Of a DNA stretch of 64,000 nucleotides, positions 33,552-44,439 are shown in pieces (the stretch's first letter is position 1; each line of letters starts with the position of its first letter). Origin of the DNA: Seminavis robusta (taxonomy: Eukaryota; Bacillariophyta; Bacillariophyceae; Naviculales; Naviculaceae); NCBI GenBank assembly GCA_903772945.1, contig CAICTM010000106.1:1-64000 (forward strand), written 5' to 3'. The notes beneath the pieces were generated by a model, which saw only the letters and a list, made by a program, of their open reading frames with translations, made no database searches and had not been told where the DNA came from. Made by a program: the position numbers and the translations under genes.

Positions 33552-34254
33552 GTGCCTTTCCAAGTTAGAAACAGTGGAATGGACTTACAGCCGCGGATCC
33601 CCCACAACAATGATACCCCAGACCAATCCTTCCCCATCAATCATGTTTCTAACTTGAGGCGGCTGAGCAACGTTCAGGACTTTCGTATGTCCTTGTTGGG
33701 ATCCAATATTCAGCAAAGTACGTTGGTTGCGCTCGTTGATGCTTTGGCGGGGTGCGAGCGGCTCACGACTCTTGGATGGGGTGTGGAGGAAGGAAAAGCA
33801 AGCGCGTTGATTGGAAAGCATATTCGTGCTGTTGCCCGATTGCTCAGCAGATCACCGTCGTCATTGCAGACTCTTATTTTGGGCTCCACGACGGTCACGG
33901 CGCAAGCCTTAACCCAACTGGCCAACGCCGTCTGCCAGTTCTCCACACTGAAATCCATACGATTGCATGGACGGCGCCGCAGAGTTCACTCCTCCTTCTG
34001 TAATCGTGGGTTTCGAAAACCTTCTCAGGTTGCTGAATATCAACACAACACTGGAAGATTGCTTTTTTGCCAAAGGACCGGGATGCGTGCGAAGTCAATT
34101 GCGTTTCCATCTCAAGCTCAATAAGTCGGGTCATCGGCGACTCTTGTCGCAATCAAACCGAGGCAAACTTGCTCGAATGCTGATTGAGAACCACACGGAT
34201 GTTTCGGTCGTTTACTACTTCCTGCTACAAGATCCATCAATCTTTACAAGCTGA
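33552..34254 (+). pseudogene. Leucine-rich-repeat protein remnant
   Basis: The frame from 33552 encodes diatom-type LRR units (NLRRLSNVQDFRMSLLGSNI, ALAGCERLTTLGWGV, LQTLILGSTTVTAQAL, FSTLKSIRLHG). It loses phase just after LKSIRLHG (about 33960), and the next frame resumes with VIVGFENLLRLLNINTTLED, FHLKLNKSGHRRLL and a C-terminal VVYYFLLQDPS block that ends many diatom LRR proteins. There is no convincing start upstream, so the N-terminus is missing. One frameshift plus truncation suggests decay, although a short indel in the assembly cannot be excluded. It lies between the two ZZ paralogues, whose YHFLRxxPDV block resembles its own C-terminus. Confidence 0.65.
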
Positions 34255-34635
34255 TGAGGTGATAACCAGCTGACGACGCATTCCTGTAACCCCGCGGGGA
34301 AATAGTTTCAAAAGTCTTCGGGAGGCGGCTTAACCTACGGTAGTATTCCAGGTTGTTGTCCCTGTGAATCCGCATCGGCCCTGATCGGCACATCTTCGGT
34401 TACGGCCTTGCTTGTTGTGGCGTGTTTGCATGATGGGTGATAGACAGGGCCTTCACTGGGCTCCAGTAATACGGAACCGGAGGGCCTCATGCCAGCGTTG
34501 GCACAACATGTCTGCAGCCGAGACGTGCCTGTTTTATGCATACCGTTGCAAACCAGAACCCCAAACACAGCACAAAACCAGAGCAACTAGACCAACCAGA
34601 CCAACAGCGACAGGCCGACACGAAAAGACATCCTC
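34255..34635. other. Intergenic, upstream of ZZ paralogue 2
   Basis: This 381-base spacer has no recognised gene. Its last part, rich in ACCAGA/CAACAG, is probably the 5' UTR of the next gene. Confidence 0.5.
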
Positions 34636-35936
34636 ATGGCCATGACAACTCACCGCGTCCTCTGTCGAGAATGCTCTGTGAGCCCAATAAAAGGCACCAG
34701 ATACCGTTCAACTGGACACCTCAACTACAATATCTGCAACTTATGTTGGCTCACAAAGTACCAAGCTGAGCAGGACCAATTCATAGCCTACCGGTATGAG
34801 AGTTGGAAAAGCGAAGAAGAAGCTAAATCCTTTCCTCTTTCGCCACCTGTCGTCAATCTTGATCTTGCCAGACAATCCAGGTGGTTTGGTCTTGAGGACA
34901 ACGCCCATCCTTTGGAAGATCCATTGGAATCTTTGAGCGTGCACATCAACCAGAATTGTCCTCTACGAAAGCTCCTCAATTTCACTTCTTGGTTGGCGGA
35001 TCATGTGGCGCTGGTATCAGTTCGGATCAATGTGTACAGGGGACAGACTCAGTTCATACAATCCATCTGCGAGGCACTCAAGGCCTCTCGGTGCCTAGAG
35101 TGTGTCACCATCCTTCTTCGCCAAGGTGGTGACTACGTGGGCTTCATGTCCCCACTGGCAGTCAATTCATTGCAAGATTTGGTGGCCGACAGCGGATCCA
35201 TCCGACACTTGACTATTGGGTTGACGCATCTTGTGGCTGGTTTTCAGGACCGTATACCCCGTCACCCCCCCCCCCCCCCACGGATTTGCTAGATGACGCT
35301 CTCTTTGACTCCCTGGACAGCACTCACCTGACCACATTTGCCTATACCATCCCTACCTTTGTGAGTGTCAAGAACAAGCAGAGGGCATGGTGTGCCATGA
35401 CGGGCAATCCCCACCTGAAGCGCATTCGAGTGGACCGATTTAAGGGTCACAAGACAAATTACCGTCTTCCCCTCTTGGAAGCCAGCAAATGTTCTGGGTG
35501 GATGGAACGATGGATCGAAGGCAGCAGCCAACCTGGCACCATTTTAGAAGAAGTGTTGGAGTTTCCCTCCCAGTGCTTTTCGGACAAGGTACCCTTGTTG
35601 TACCACTTTTTGCGATCGAAACCAGACGTTCTTGCTGGTGGACCAGCCGACAAACTAATTGCTTGCTCTTTGGTCAACAATGCCGCCAAATCAAACCTCC
35701 ACCGAAAGGCCTTGCCAAGGAAGGGGCCGCCAAAGAAATGCTCCAAGTCGCAGCAGTGGTACATGTATCATTGCCATCATTGTCAAACACACATTTTGGG
35801 GGATGTGGAGGCAGTGAAACAGCACCTTCTGGCGAGCCAACGTCATCAGCAAAAGGCACCCAAGGGGCGAGAAGATGAATCCCCATTCCTGCTGTTGGCA
35901 AGCATCTTGCACAAACGAAATGTCACATACATGTAG
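34636..35936 (+). pseudogene. ZZ-like/LRR-like/zinc-finger protein, paralogue 2, out of frame at a poly-C tract
   Basis: Starts MAMTTHRVLCRECSVSPIKG and aligns by eye with paralogue 1 over its length: CNLCWLTK, LLNFTSWLADH, IRHLTIGLTH, then, in the next frame, DDALFDSLDSTHLTTFAY, RLPLLEASKCSGWMERW, VPLLYHFLRSKPDV and a finger HCHHCQTHILGDVEAVKQH. The frame changes at a tract of fifteen C (35265-35279), where paralogue 1 has PPRPTTD. A change of one or two C would alter the phase, so this is either a true frameshift, a length-variable tract, or a miscounted homopolymer. The second C2H2 finger of paralogue 1 is absent. If the frame is really broken, only about 215 residues (ZZ finger and first LRR part) are made. 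Confidence 0.7.
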
Positions 35937-36722
35937 AGTCAATCAAAGTTACCAACAATATGCTGTCAGGGGTTACATCACTCATCAGTTCATCAAAATA
36001 TAATAAGCTATCAACATCATGGTCTAAACAATCGCAAACAAAAGCAATTGCAAAGTCAAGCCCAAGCCCTTTGCCCCCTTTGTCGGTTCTCCACGGAACC
36101 CAGGCCTGAATTTGGACAGTCTACTATTAAAATAGTAGTACTGTAGATCTGATTTGCTTTCCTTGAGCTTAGCTTGGGCACCGGTAGATAATCTCCAGTG
36201 ACTCGAGCCGAGCTTCGTGTCCTCACGTCCTCACCCTGCGATCTGAAGAAAGTGGTGTCATTCAGTCGTGGTGACCTTTTAAGTCTTAAGTCGTGACCAC
36301 GCATCACAGGCTCCGCAGCTCCTCATCAGCCTCCGCAGCAACATCGCAACAAACAACAACAGCAACAACGAGGAAGCACCCAGGCATCTGGTAGCATCAA
36401 GACCGCTCTGAGAGGCCCAAGAAGTGTCTTGTTGGGTGTTATAGGGTGTTATCGGGTCCAGAGTCGGTACTCATCAGTGGCTCAGTCTCGTCTCGTCACA
36501 TGTCGTTTTCCATCTGGCAGAATCAGTCATCTGAAAATTGGGGTGAAAAATTGGATGACACCATGATGAGCTCACTTTTTTGTTCAACCGGATTGCTAGA
36601 GTTGCATACCCAACCGAACAAGGAAGACTTTTGCGATTGTTGATAAGCCTAGGCCAGATCAACCCCCCTACATTCAATTACCTTTACTACCAATCTTCTA
36701 TTCAATACCTATCAATTGCAAA
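35937..36722. other. Intergenic, no gene recognised
   Basis: About 0.8 kb upstream of the unknown gene at 36723. The stretch around 36300-36380 is rich in CAGCAACAA-type triplets. A short inverted pair (TACTACTGTA / TACTATTTTAATAGTAGTA) lies near 36122-36145. No gene or RNA is recognised. Confidence 0.5.
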
Positions 36723-38501
36723 ATGAAGTTCTCTTCTTCTATCATCAAGCTGCTCTCGTGGTCCATGACCACCGACAACTACAACAGCAACACCAAGAAG
36801 ACCCCCGTTCTCCAGGTCGCCAAGGAGACAACGGGCAACAACAACGACAAGGACGTTCCTGTGGCAGAGGAAGTCCCAATCAAGTTCCAACTGGACGAGT
36901 TGGACAAGACATGCGTCGAAACCGCGGCACTGTTGCACATGTACGGAACGAGTCCTGATGTGGAGTTCCAGCAGCACGGTCGCTGCCTAGGTGCTTACGA
37001 CCTTTCCCTGGTTCCTGCGGATCAGCATGGTCACTATGGATACGACAAATACAACCAGCACCAGCCCAAAGGCTGTCGCATCCAACCCAGTCAATCAGCC
37101 AACGCTCGCTGGAAGACCCATTACGGTCAAGACACCGAACGGAGCAATGGAAACCGTTTATCCTTTGCTCCCGTCAACACTGTAGTGGGGTACTCTTCTG
37201 ACGAGAGCGAACAAGCTGAGAACCGTCGTGTCTATCGAGACATGAACAAACAAGTGCCACAGGCCCGATACGAATTCTGGCAGGAAGCCCAACAACAATT
37301 CATTTCCGTTGGCACACAAACACCCCACGAACGCGTCTTGGATCTCGTGCAGTTGATTCAAGAGTACGGATACCAACAAGTGTCCAAATGGATCACCAAC
37401 AACCAATGGTTCCAAAGTGACAAAGCATACCTACAAAAAGCCAAACTGTACATTGAAATTGATGCCGTGCATCAAGACCTCGAGGGACTTGTTCGTTTCA
37501 TCCAGGCGAAGAAAGGAAATGACAAGCAAGTCTCCCACTGGTTCATGGTCAACAAAAAGAACACTTACATGTTCGAACTCGCCATGTGCCACTTGCACCT
37601 TGGAGGAATTCAGCGCAATGCTGACGACGAAATTTGCACCTTGAATACGCGAGAACAGATTGCCAAACGACGATTTGTCTATCGCAAGGTCAAGGATGTC
37701 TGCATGGAAGATGCAGCACCCGTAGAATTAGAACAACAACCAACAACAACTAAAGGCATTGAGACAGTAGAAACAGTCTCGACCGTCGACGACAACAAGA
37801 TGGCATCCGATGCCACAATCACATGCGAAGCAGCGGTGGTTCCCACATGCACAGCAGTGGTCCCATACGTTCAAAAATGGCATGTGAAACACTTCAAGAT
37901 CCGTGTGCATGGACAGCAACCATTTGTATTGGAGATGGGAATGATGAATGGTGTGCTACTTGGAGTGGTACCCAACAACATTCTCGCAGCTTTGATGAAG
38001 GATGGTGGAGACCTTGTCAAAGAATTGATGCGGCGGCACAAGACACTCCGATTGGAAGCCTCGGACGATGCGGATTACGAATTCGTGACTGGCCAAGTTG
38101 TGGAAGTAGCTGATGAGGAACCACTACCAGTCGAGGAACAACAACAAGTTGATGCTGAAGCACCACTGGTCGACAATCGAGTCGATGAGGAGGACAATGT
38201 GGACACAGTACAATCAACTTTGCGACGATCAAAGAGACGCATGGCGGCGATTGCATCTCAGAGAATTGCAGAACAAATCAAGACAAAGCCACGGCGGGTG
38301 GCAGTTAAACAACAACCTAGAATTAAACGTAGATGGGCGGCGGCCACCAAGAAGAAGTCGACAAAGCCAAAGGCGAAGGGCAAGAAGAAGAAGAAGATGA
38401 CACAACCTGTGACGGACACACAGCAGCAAACAACAGTTCAGACAACAACAACTCTTTCTGGACGGCAAGTCAGAAAGCCTGACCGGTACATTCCAGTCTA
38501 G
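36723..38501 (+). CDS. Unknown protein with basic C-terminal tail
   Basis: An unspliced frame of 592 residues that I cannot assign to a family. Residues 1-60 are Ser/Asn/Lys-rich. A mostly helical middle (about 150-320) contains RVLDLVQLIQEYGYQQVSKW and LEGLVRFIQAKKGNDKQVSHW, two related helical units. A second folded part (about 375-460) includes WHVKHFKIRVHGQQPFVLEM and a hydrophobic MMNGVLLGVVPNNILAALM. The C-terminus is strongly basic (RRSKRRMAAI, KKKSTKPKAKGKKKKKM), ending SGRQVRKPDRYIPV, so nuclear or DNA binding is plausible. It lies tail to tail with the transposase remnant and might be part of the same transposon-rich island, but nothing shows that it belongs to the element. Confidence 0.6.
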   Translation: MKFSSSIIKLLSWSMTTDNYNSNTKKTPVLQVAKETTGNNNDKDVPVAEEVPIKFQLDELDKTCVETAALLHMYGTSPDVEFQQHGRCLGAYDLSLVPADQHGHYGYDKYNQHQPKGCRIQPSQSANARWKTHYGQDTERSNGNRLSFAPVNTVVGYSSDESEQAENRRVYRDMNKQVPQARYEFWQEAQQQFISVGTQTPHERVLDLVQLIQEYGYQQVSKWITNNQWFQSDKAYLQKAKLYIEIDAVHQDLEGLVRFIQAKKGNDKQVSHWFMVNKKNTYMFELAMCHLHLGGIQRNADDEICTLNTREQIAKRRFVYRKVKDVCMEDAAPVELEQQPTTTKGIETVETVSTVDDNKMASDATITCEAAVVPTCTAVVPYVQKWHVKHFKIRVHGQQPFVLEMGMMNGVLLGVVPNNILAALMKDGGDLVKELMRRHKTLRLEASDDADYEFVTGQVVEVADEEPLPVEEQQQVDAEAPLVDNRVDEEDNVDTVQSTLRRSKRRMAAIASQRIAEQIKTKPRRVAVKQQPRIKRRWAAATKKKSTKPKAKGKKKKKMTQPVTDTQQQTTVQTTTTLSGRQVRKPDRYIPV

Positions 38502-39736
38502 GACAACAGGTAAGTAAGTGGGGACGGCGACGATGACGGATTGTGGGGACTACTAACACATGAATACAAATACACAACAATGAGCAAGCATCTGGTGGGG
38601 TGCAGGGCTATACAACAATTCTATTCTATTTTGCAGAGATGAATACAGTTGGTTCAATTGAAGGGTCACATCGAAGGTAGCCAGGTTTGTGGTTCCTGTG
38701 CTAGGCAGCCTCTATTGCAGAGTGCTTGTCCGAACGTCCTCCACGCGACGAAAGTCCAAAGTTAATACCCGTGACACCCGACAACCAACCTCTATCATTG
38801 TTGATGCTACTACAATCTTAAATACAACCAAACATAAACGTAGAACAATAACACATAGTAGATAATCGCTAAAAAACAAAAATCACGGCTTGATTCTTTA
38901 CATGTATACTAGTTGTAGTTGTACCGTACTAGCGCATCCATTGTACCGCAAGCTCTGGAATGTTGTGGTGTCACAAAGAGGTCGTACAGGTACCGTACCT
39001 ATGGTTAAGTGGTGTCATCCAAAAAAAAATGTTGTTCTTTCTTTGCCGGGATGGCTTCCTTTGACTGTCAGGACCACACTACAGTAGGTCGATTTGAAGG
39101 TTCACCAACTAGAAATGCCGATTACAGCATCGCCAAGTGGTCAGTTCGGGTGATCATTTCTATTATCATTTTAATACTTTTTGCAAAAAGTGAGGCTCGC
39201 CTCGCGTCCGAGACATTTCTTTTCGGAAATGGGATTGAAAGGCAAGCCGTTTCTTTAAGTCCCACTCAATCACAGATTAGAAAATGAAGAAAATCACCAT
39301 CACAAAGACAATAGCGCGTCAATCGCTCAAGCTCTCTTTGACCACTGAAACACCTGTTGACTCAGTAAAAACAGATGCTTTCTCTCACAAGCAGTAAGAC
39401 GCTCCCGTTGTCGCCAAAGAACCACCACAAATTCCTCAAAGATCCCATCATTCCGTCGCGAAACAGCGAAGATCCGACGTTGCGAAAGATCGAAAACAGC
39501 GCATCAAGCCCAGCCAATCGAAAGATCCCGTTGTTGACTTGACATGCCACCGGATGATCGCTCACAAATTCCACCAAAATCCCATGGCATCATTCCGTCG
39601 CGAATCTTCCCGTGAAGCCCATCAAAACCACCCACAGACTCAATATAAAGACAACCAACCACACTCAACAAACACACAGCCACAATCCCCCTTGTTGCAT
39701 GCACTGCAACACTCACTCTTACACCTCATCAGCAAG
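38502..39736. other. Spacer with possible transposon edge
   Basis: About 1.2 kb, A/T-richer than its surroundings, no supported gene. GTACCG words lie near 38920 and 38989. At 39183-39197, GCAAAAAGTGAGGCT is an imperfect inverted copy of sequence at 45183-45197, beyond the transposase remnant, and may be a terminal inverted repeat of that element. Confidence 0.45.
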
Positions 39737-40429
39737 CTAGGAATCCAAAGATGGCAACAGTTCAAAGGGAGTTAGAAATAAGACCATATAAAAGCAGTAC
39801 AAACAGCACCAGCTTACCTTTCCATCCTCTTCCTCTGGAATGAAATTCGCATCATCAATCTCGTCCCCATTGTCGTCAAACTGAACCTCGTCTTGATCAA
39901 CCAACAAGTCAATAACGTTGCCGTCCTTGTCCAGGTCAAAGCCAAAGAGATTGCCCGTCTCCAATCGAGCCGCCACATCCTCCGCACTCTCCTCCTGGAG
40001 AACCGCATAACCACCACCAAGATGCGGAATCGCATCGGCGTGCCACCACTGATACTGCATCGTCAGAATATCATCCACAACATTGCGGTAGCGAGCACCA
40101 CCGCGACGTTCAACGAATGTACCGTCCTTCACCATTGCCGCCTTATTCTCTTGCGCTCGAATTCCCTTCTGGTCGCCAAGGCCTTGGACGACAGCGCCTC
40201 GAGCCAAGTGAATCGCCATCATCGAGTCTTCGAATCGATCCATATCCTGGACGATGCGTTCGCTGGGCGGTGCGCCTTGGAGGACACGATGGTACGCTTC
40301 CTGCCCACGCTTTGGTGTCGAGATGGTGAACTTGGTTGGGTCGTCATCGTCCAAATGGCTCGTAATGATGATATGACGATTCACTGAATCATTCACGTCC
40401 TTGTTGAGAGACGTATCCCAAGCGTTCAT

Positions 40430-42210
40430 CTAAGAAGCGCATAATGGGGTAGCCCGAAAACAGTGAGGTCGGTTACAAATTTGGTAGGTCAGTCGATGGT
40501 AAGGTTACCAATTGATAAGCCCTCTTCCTGAATTGGCAACCATGGTTACCAGTCCATGAGGTAAGGGTGTCAAACAGAGACCTAGCAATGCTATTGAATC
40601 CACAAGGTCTCTACTAGCGTAATGGGCATGGTCTATTGGTTGGTAATCGGCGTTCTATTTTAGTCTAGTTACATCTATCGTACAACCAAGTCGTCGTCGA
40701 CTTAGCCAAATCCTCGAAACTGACTTGTGCATACAGGAAAATGGGTACCGACACAGGAATCACCACCAAAGCACTAGGAAATAACACTGGAGGGATGAAT
40801 CCAGTAGTAGGATCCACTCTCCTCTGTGCGTTTCGAGTTGTCGTGTAGCCTCCTCCTCTTGTTGCCTTTTCAATGACTCGACGACGATCCTCCGTTCAGG
40901 TTGGTCCTAGGGCTGGAGTTAACAGAGCCTCCTCCGTAGTGGTAGCCTCGATCGTTCGTTCGTTCGAAAAGGAGTCCTCGACAATGGGATTTCCTCGGCT
41001 GTCAGCAGTGCAGCTCAGAAAACAACAAATAGATATGAGTTTTGTTTTCTGTGCTCAACTGAAGAAAACCGGAGACTTACTCTTGTTTTCAAATTCCACC
41101 AACTTGGCCATCATGGGCCGAGAACTGACTGCCATCCCATGGTCCATAGGATTCAATGAGGGATGGCTTTCGAATCTGCACCAGAGAAGGACGGCTTGAG
41201 TGAGGCTTGATAGAAGAGGTGCAACCGATTCGATTCGAATAATTAAAACAACTCACCTGTTGACGGCCGAGCTTGGAATTCTCTCCTGTTTGCCATAGGA
41301 ATTCAATGAGGGAGAGAAGTCAGCGCTGTACCTTCAACAACACGCTTGATAATAGGCTTACCTCATTGCGATCGATTCGATCGAGCGATCGGTCGATTCA
41401 ACTGAGGCCGATTGGATAAAGAACTCCTCCGCATCCAACACTCTTGTTGGCCAAGCTTGGATTTACCTCCTGTTTACCATAGGAATTCAATGAGGGAGAG
41501 AAGTCAGTGATGCGCCTTCAATAATAACACACTTGATAATAGACTTACCCGTTATCGTAGCAGTACTGGTACTAGTAGTATTAGTAGTAGCGACCGGCCG
41601 CTCCTCCACTATTGTGTTGCTGTTGTTGTTGTGGTTGAATGAGCGACTGATTGGGGAGGCTGGTTTCAAAGAAGAAACAGCCGGGCAGGCTGTTCCGTGA
41701 AGTCTGTTTGAATCCTTTAGTGTGGAAAAGCAGTACTCTCCAATGACACTTCCCAAAACAGCTTGCCCTCCTTATAAATCCAGGTTGACGCCTCTTCAAG
41801 AGCAGGGCTTTATTACCTCACCAATCGAGCCTTCTCCTCTTACAGAACAAGGAATGGCATCTCCACAGCACGCATCCAACCATGCAAAGAGAGGCTGCTC
41901 CGTACAGAGGCATCCATGAGGTTACCAACCAGCCACAAACCGAAGTAGCACCTTGTACATTCAGGTATCCAATAGGTACCCAATCTAGAAGGTGTTGCTA
42001 ATCAAACTGAAGGTCAAAACTGCCAGGTAACCTAAGGGATCCTCAAAAGGAATGGATGCCATTACCCAATCAGCATGCCATTTGCTTACCAAAGAGGAGA
42101 TTAGGAGCTGGAATTGGAAGCAATAGCCTACCAATCTAGAACCAAATGGGTACGGAAAAGGCAGGTAAGGACCATCCAGATTCAAAATTACCCCATTATG
42201 CGCTTCTTAG
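40430..42210. mobile_element. 1781-bp nested DNA element with 22-bp terminal inverted repeats and 2-bp AT target duplication
   Basis: The left end reads CTAAGAAGCGCATAATGG and the right end is its exact reverse complement; the repeats match over 22 bases (40430-40451 and 42189-42210). AT stands on both sides (40428-40429 and 42211-42212). Removing the element and one AT joins SPEAN to MNAWDTSLN in one frame, which proves a precise insertion into the older transposase. Inside are only short open frames (for example 40873-41199 plus) without transposase motifs, so it is non-autonomous. A 184-bp-spaced internal repeat is listed separately. The superfamily is uncertain; a 2-bp AT duplication is, as I recall, reported for the ISL2EU group. 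Confidence 0.88.
41278..41550. repeat. Internal direct repeat of the nested element, 184-bp spacing
   Basis: TAGGAATTCAATGAGGGAGA begins near 41296 and again near 41480, each preceded by CTCCTGTTT and followed by GAAGTCAG, then a CCTTCAA and ACTTGATAATAG(G/A)CTTACC block. A weaker third copy (CATAGGATTCAATGAGGGA) lies near 41146. These repeats lie inside the non-autonomous element. Confidence 0.8.
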
Positions 42211-44439
42211 ATGTTGGCCTCGGGACTGTTGCCTGACGGGAACTTGTCGAGACGATTGCTGGTGAGGTTCAATCCAACAGGAAGAAGCCAGTGCGCAAGG
42301 TAGCCGTGTTCCTCCATCCACTCGTAGCATTCTTTGGACGTCATCTGGGACAGCGCATCGTGATAGAAATACCAGCCGTGAAAGTTAGGTCGGTGCTTGC
42401 GAAAGAAGCGCCTTGATTCCTTGTACATGTGTTTGACGACCTCTGTGACACATCCGGTCGAATTCAGAGTAGTGGATCGTTGAATGAAGTCTCGCCAATC
42501 CTCACCATAGCGGGACTTGTAGGGATTTGGACGCTTGCGGTAGTCAGTTGTGTGTGGGACCACATTCGAAGCCTTCCGACATGCGGCACGCCAACCTTTG
42601 AGAGTCTTGAGATTTCTTGAGACAAACCGGATCTCAAAGGTACCACCACCTTCGTCCTCCATAGAGTAATCTTCCGTCATGTCCCGCAGCTCGAAGGTTT
42701 CCGCTTCTGCAAAGTCACGACAGTGATGATGCCGTGTTCGTTGAGCTTTTCATCGTTGCCTTTCCAACGTAAGGAATCATTCCTTTTACGAGGATGTCCG
42801 ACATGTAGAGTTTCCCCACTTCCCGTGTCGTAGTCAACCAACCTTGCGTCTTGGCTGGACCATCCCGCATCTTCTTGATCCTGACAATCTCAATTTTGAC
42901 AAGCTCGCGGTATTTCTTCAAGGAGATGATGTTCCTGCTAGTGTAATCAAATGGATCCAACACCCATCCCTCCTTGCGTTCGACAACACCATCAGCGTTG
43001 CGGTAAGAGACCATGGCACAGCCAAGTCCAAGGCGGACCTCATCCTCTACTTGAGTTCAAACAGTACGCAGGAACAGCATGATGTAGCTTCCGTTGGGAT
43101 CTGGTTGCCCCTCGTCGTTTCTTGCAAACTGGACAACAGTTTTCCGACCAGCCTGCGCATGAACCGACCCAATCTTGCACTTGCGGTGCATCTCATCCCA
43201 GACGGCACAATCATCGACTTGAAAATCCCATCCTGCGGCTTTGAGTTTCTCAATATCAAAGCAGGGCGGAAGTGGAAACTCATAGCCAGAACCGGACGCA
43301 CGAGAGGAATCGTCAGGCTGTTGTTCCGAACTGGAACTCGCACTGCTTTCGTCGTTCGCACTGACTTCATTAGGAGGGGGAGTCGGAGGCTGTTGACTGG
43401 AAATAGAGCTGGAAGAATCAGCCTTGTAAGAGGAACCAGACGATTCGTCACTGATCCAGCCCTCCAAGCCCAACACAACTTGTCGCTGAGGTAGTTCCTC
43501 TGGAGGATCCGTCAGCGCTGCTTCACGAAGCCGGTCAGGAACCTCAACATCATGTCCCATGCGAAGTAACAGTTGTGTAGCCCAACCATGACGACGAAGT
43601 GCCCAAGGGGAGTTGACATCCCTGTTGCCTTGCTTCCGCTTACGAATTGGCACGACCCTGTGCTTGAGTCGTTTCTTCAAGCCATCGACCGCAGACCTGG
43701 AATAAGGGATCAAGCCTCTTTCAATTCGAAGACGATTCAGGTGTTGCATCGCCATTGTCACGCTCATGCTCTTCCGTTCAATGCAGTTGGCAATGAAGAC
43801 GGCATCAAACGAATTGTTGGGGATGATGACCGGCTTGAGTCCAGCATGAACCCGCTGGCCAGTGTACACAATGTGTTGCTCGCAGCAATGATGCAAGTCT
43901 GTGAAGACGTCAACATACTTGGTCCGGTTGCTTTCTTCGTACAAGTCTCTGCGTATCTTGACTTGCGTGCCATTGATGCCAATCCATGGAGTGTCTTTCG
44001 TGTCCTCGTGGAATGCATACTTGTAAGCATAAAGATATGCAATAGCCATCTTCTTCGCTCTCTCCTCCGGCAAAATCTGCGCCAAAGCAGCCTTGACCTT
44101 CTGCTCATCCGGAATGTAATCCATGTCGTCGTCGTCGTCATGGTGATCAGGATCCGAGTCTTCTTCTTCCATTGAGTCTTCGTCAGGCTTGAGGCGATCC
44201 GCCAAGGACCGGAGGGGCTCCTCCTCATCAGAGGAAAGATCTGCAAGACGAGCATGATGAGCACGACGGGTTGGACTCATTCCCAAAGCTTCAGCCACAT
44301 CGTTTGCATGGTCCGCACGCCTTGCTTGTGCTTGCTGTTTGCTTCGATCATGGATAGCTTGTTCCTTCTTGGATCTCTTCTTGCCTCCCTTGGTTTTGTA
44401 GAAGGAATTCGAACGGCTCCTCCTGCGTTTCTTGGCCAT

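Larger units (their letters stand above)
39737..44439 (-). mobile_element. Decayed DDE transposase gene (Tc1/mariner/IS630-like group), interrupted by a second element
   Basis: Reading on the minus strand from ATG 44439: a basic N-terminus (MAKKRRRSRSNS), an acidic stretch, a helix-turn-helix-like region (LIPYSRSAVDGLKKRLKHRV), then the first catalytic motif VWDEMHRKCKIGS (near 43180). Next is an in-frame TGA at 43057-43059 with clear coding sequence beyond it (VRLGLGCAMVSYRNADGV). Phase is lost at least twice between about 42760 and 42690. The second motif is WYFYHDALSQMTS (near 42370) and the third SPEAN (near 42220), which runs into the inserted element at 42212 and continues beyond it as MNAWDTSLNKDV from 40429. 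A GTAAGC donor-like site follows EEEDGK near 39823, so a last exon may be missing. The DDE/D triad is visible, but the copy is dead. Confidence 0.8.

Noticed and set aside
40430-42210. Reading the 1781-bp insertion as a long intron of the transposase gene
   Set aside because: On the minus strand it starts CTAAG and lacks a GT donor. It has exact inverted ends and a flanking AT duplication, which fit a transposon better.
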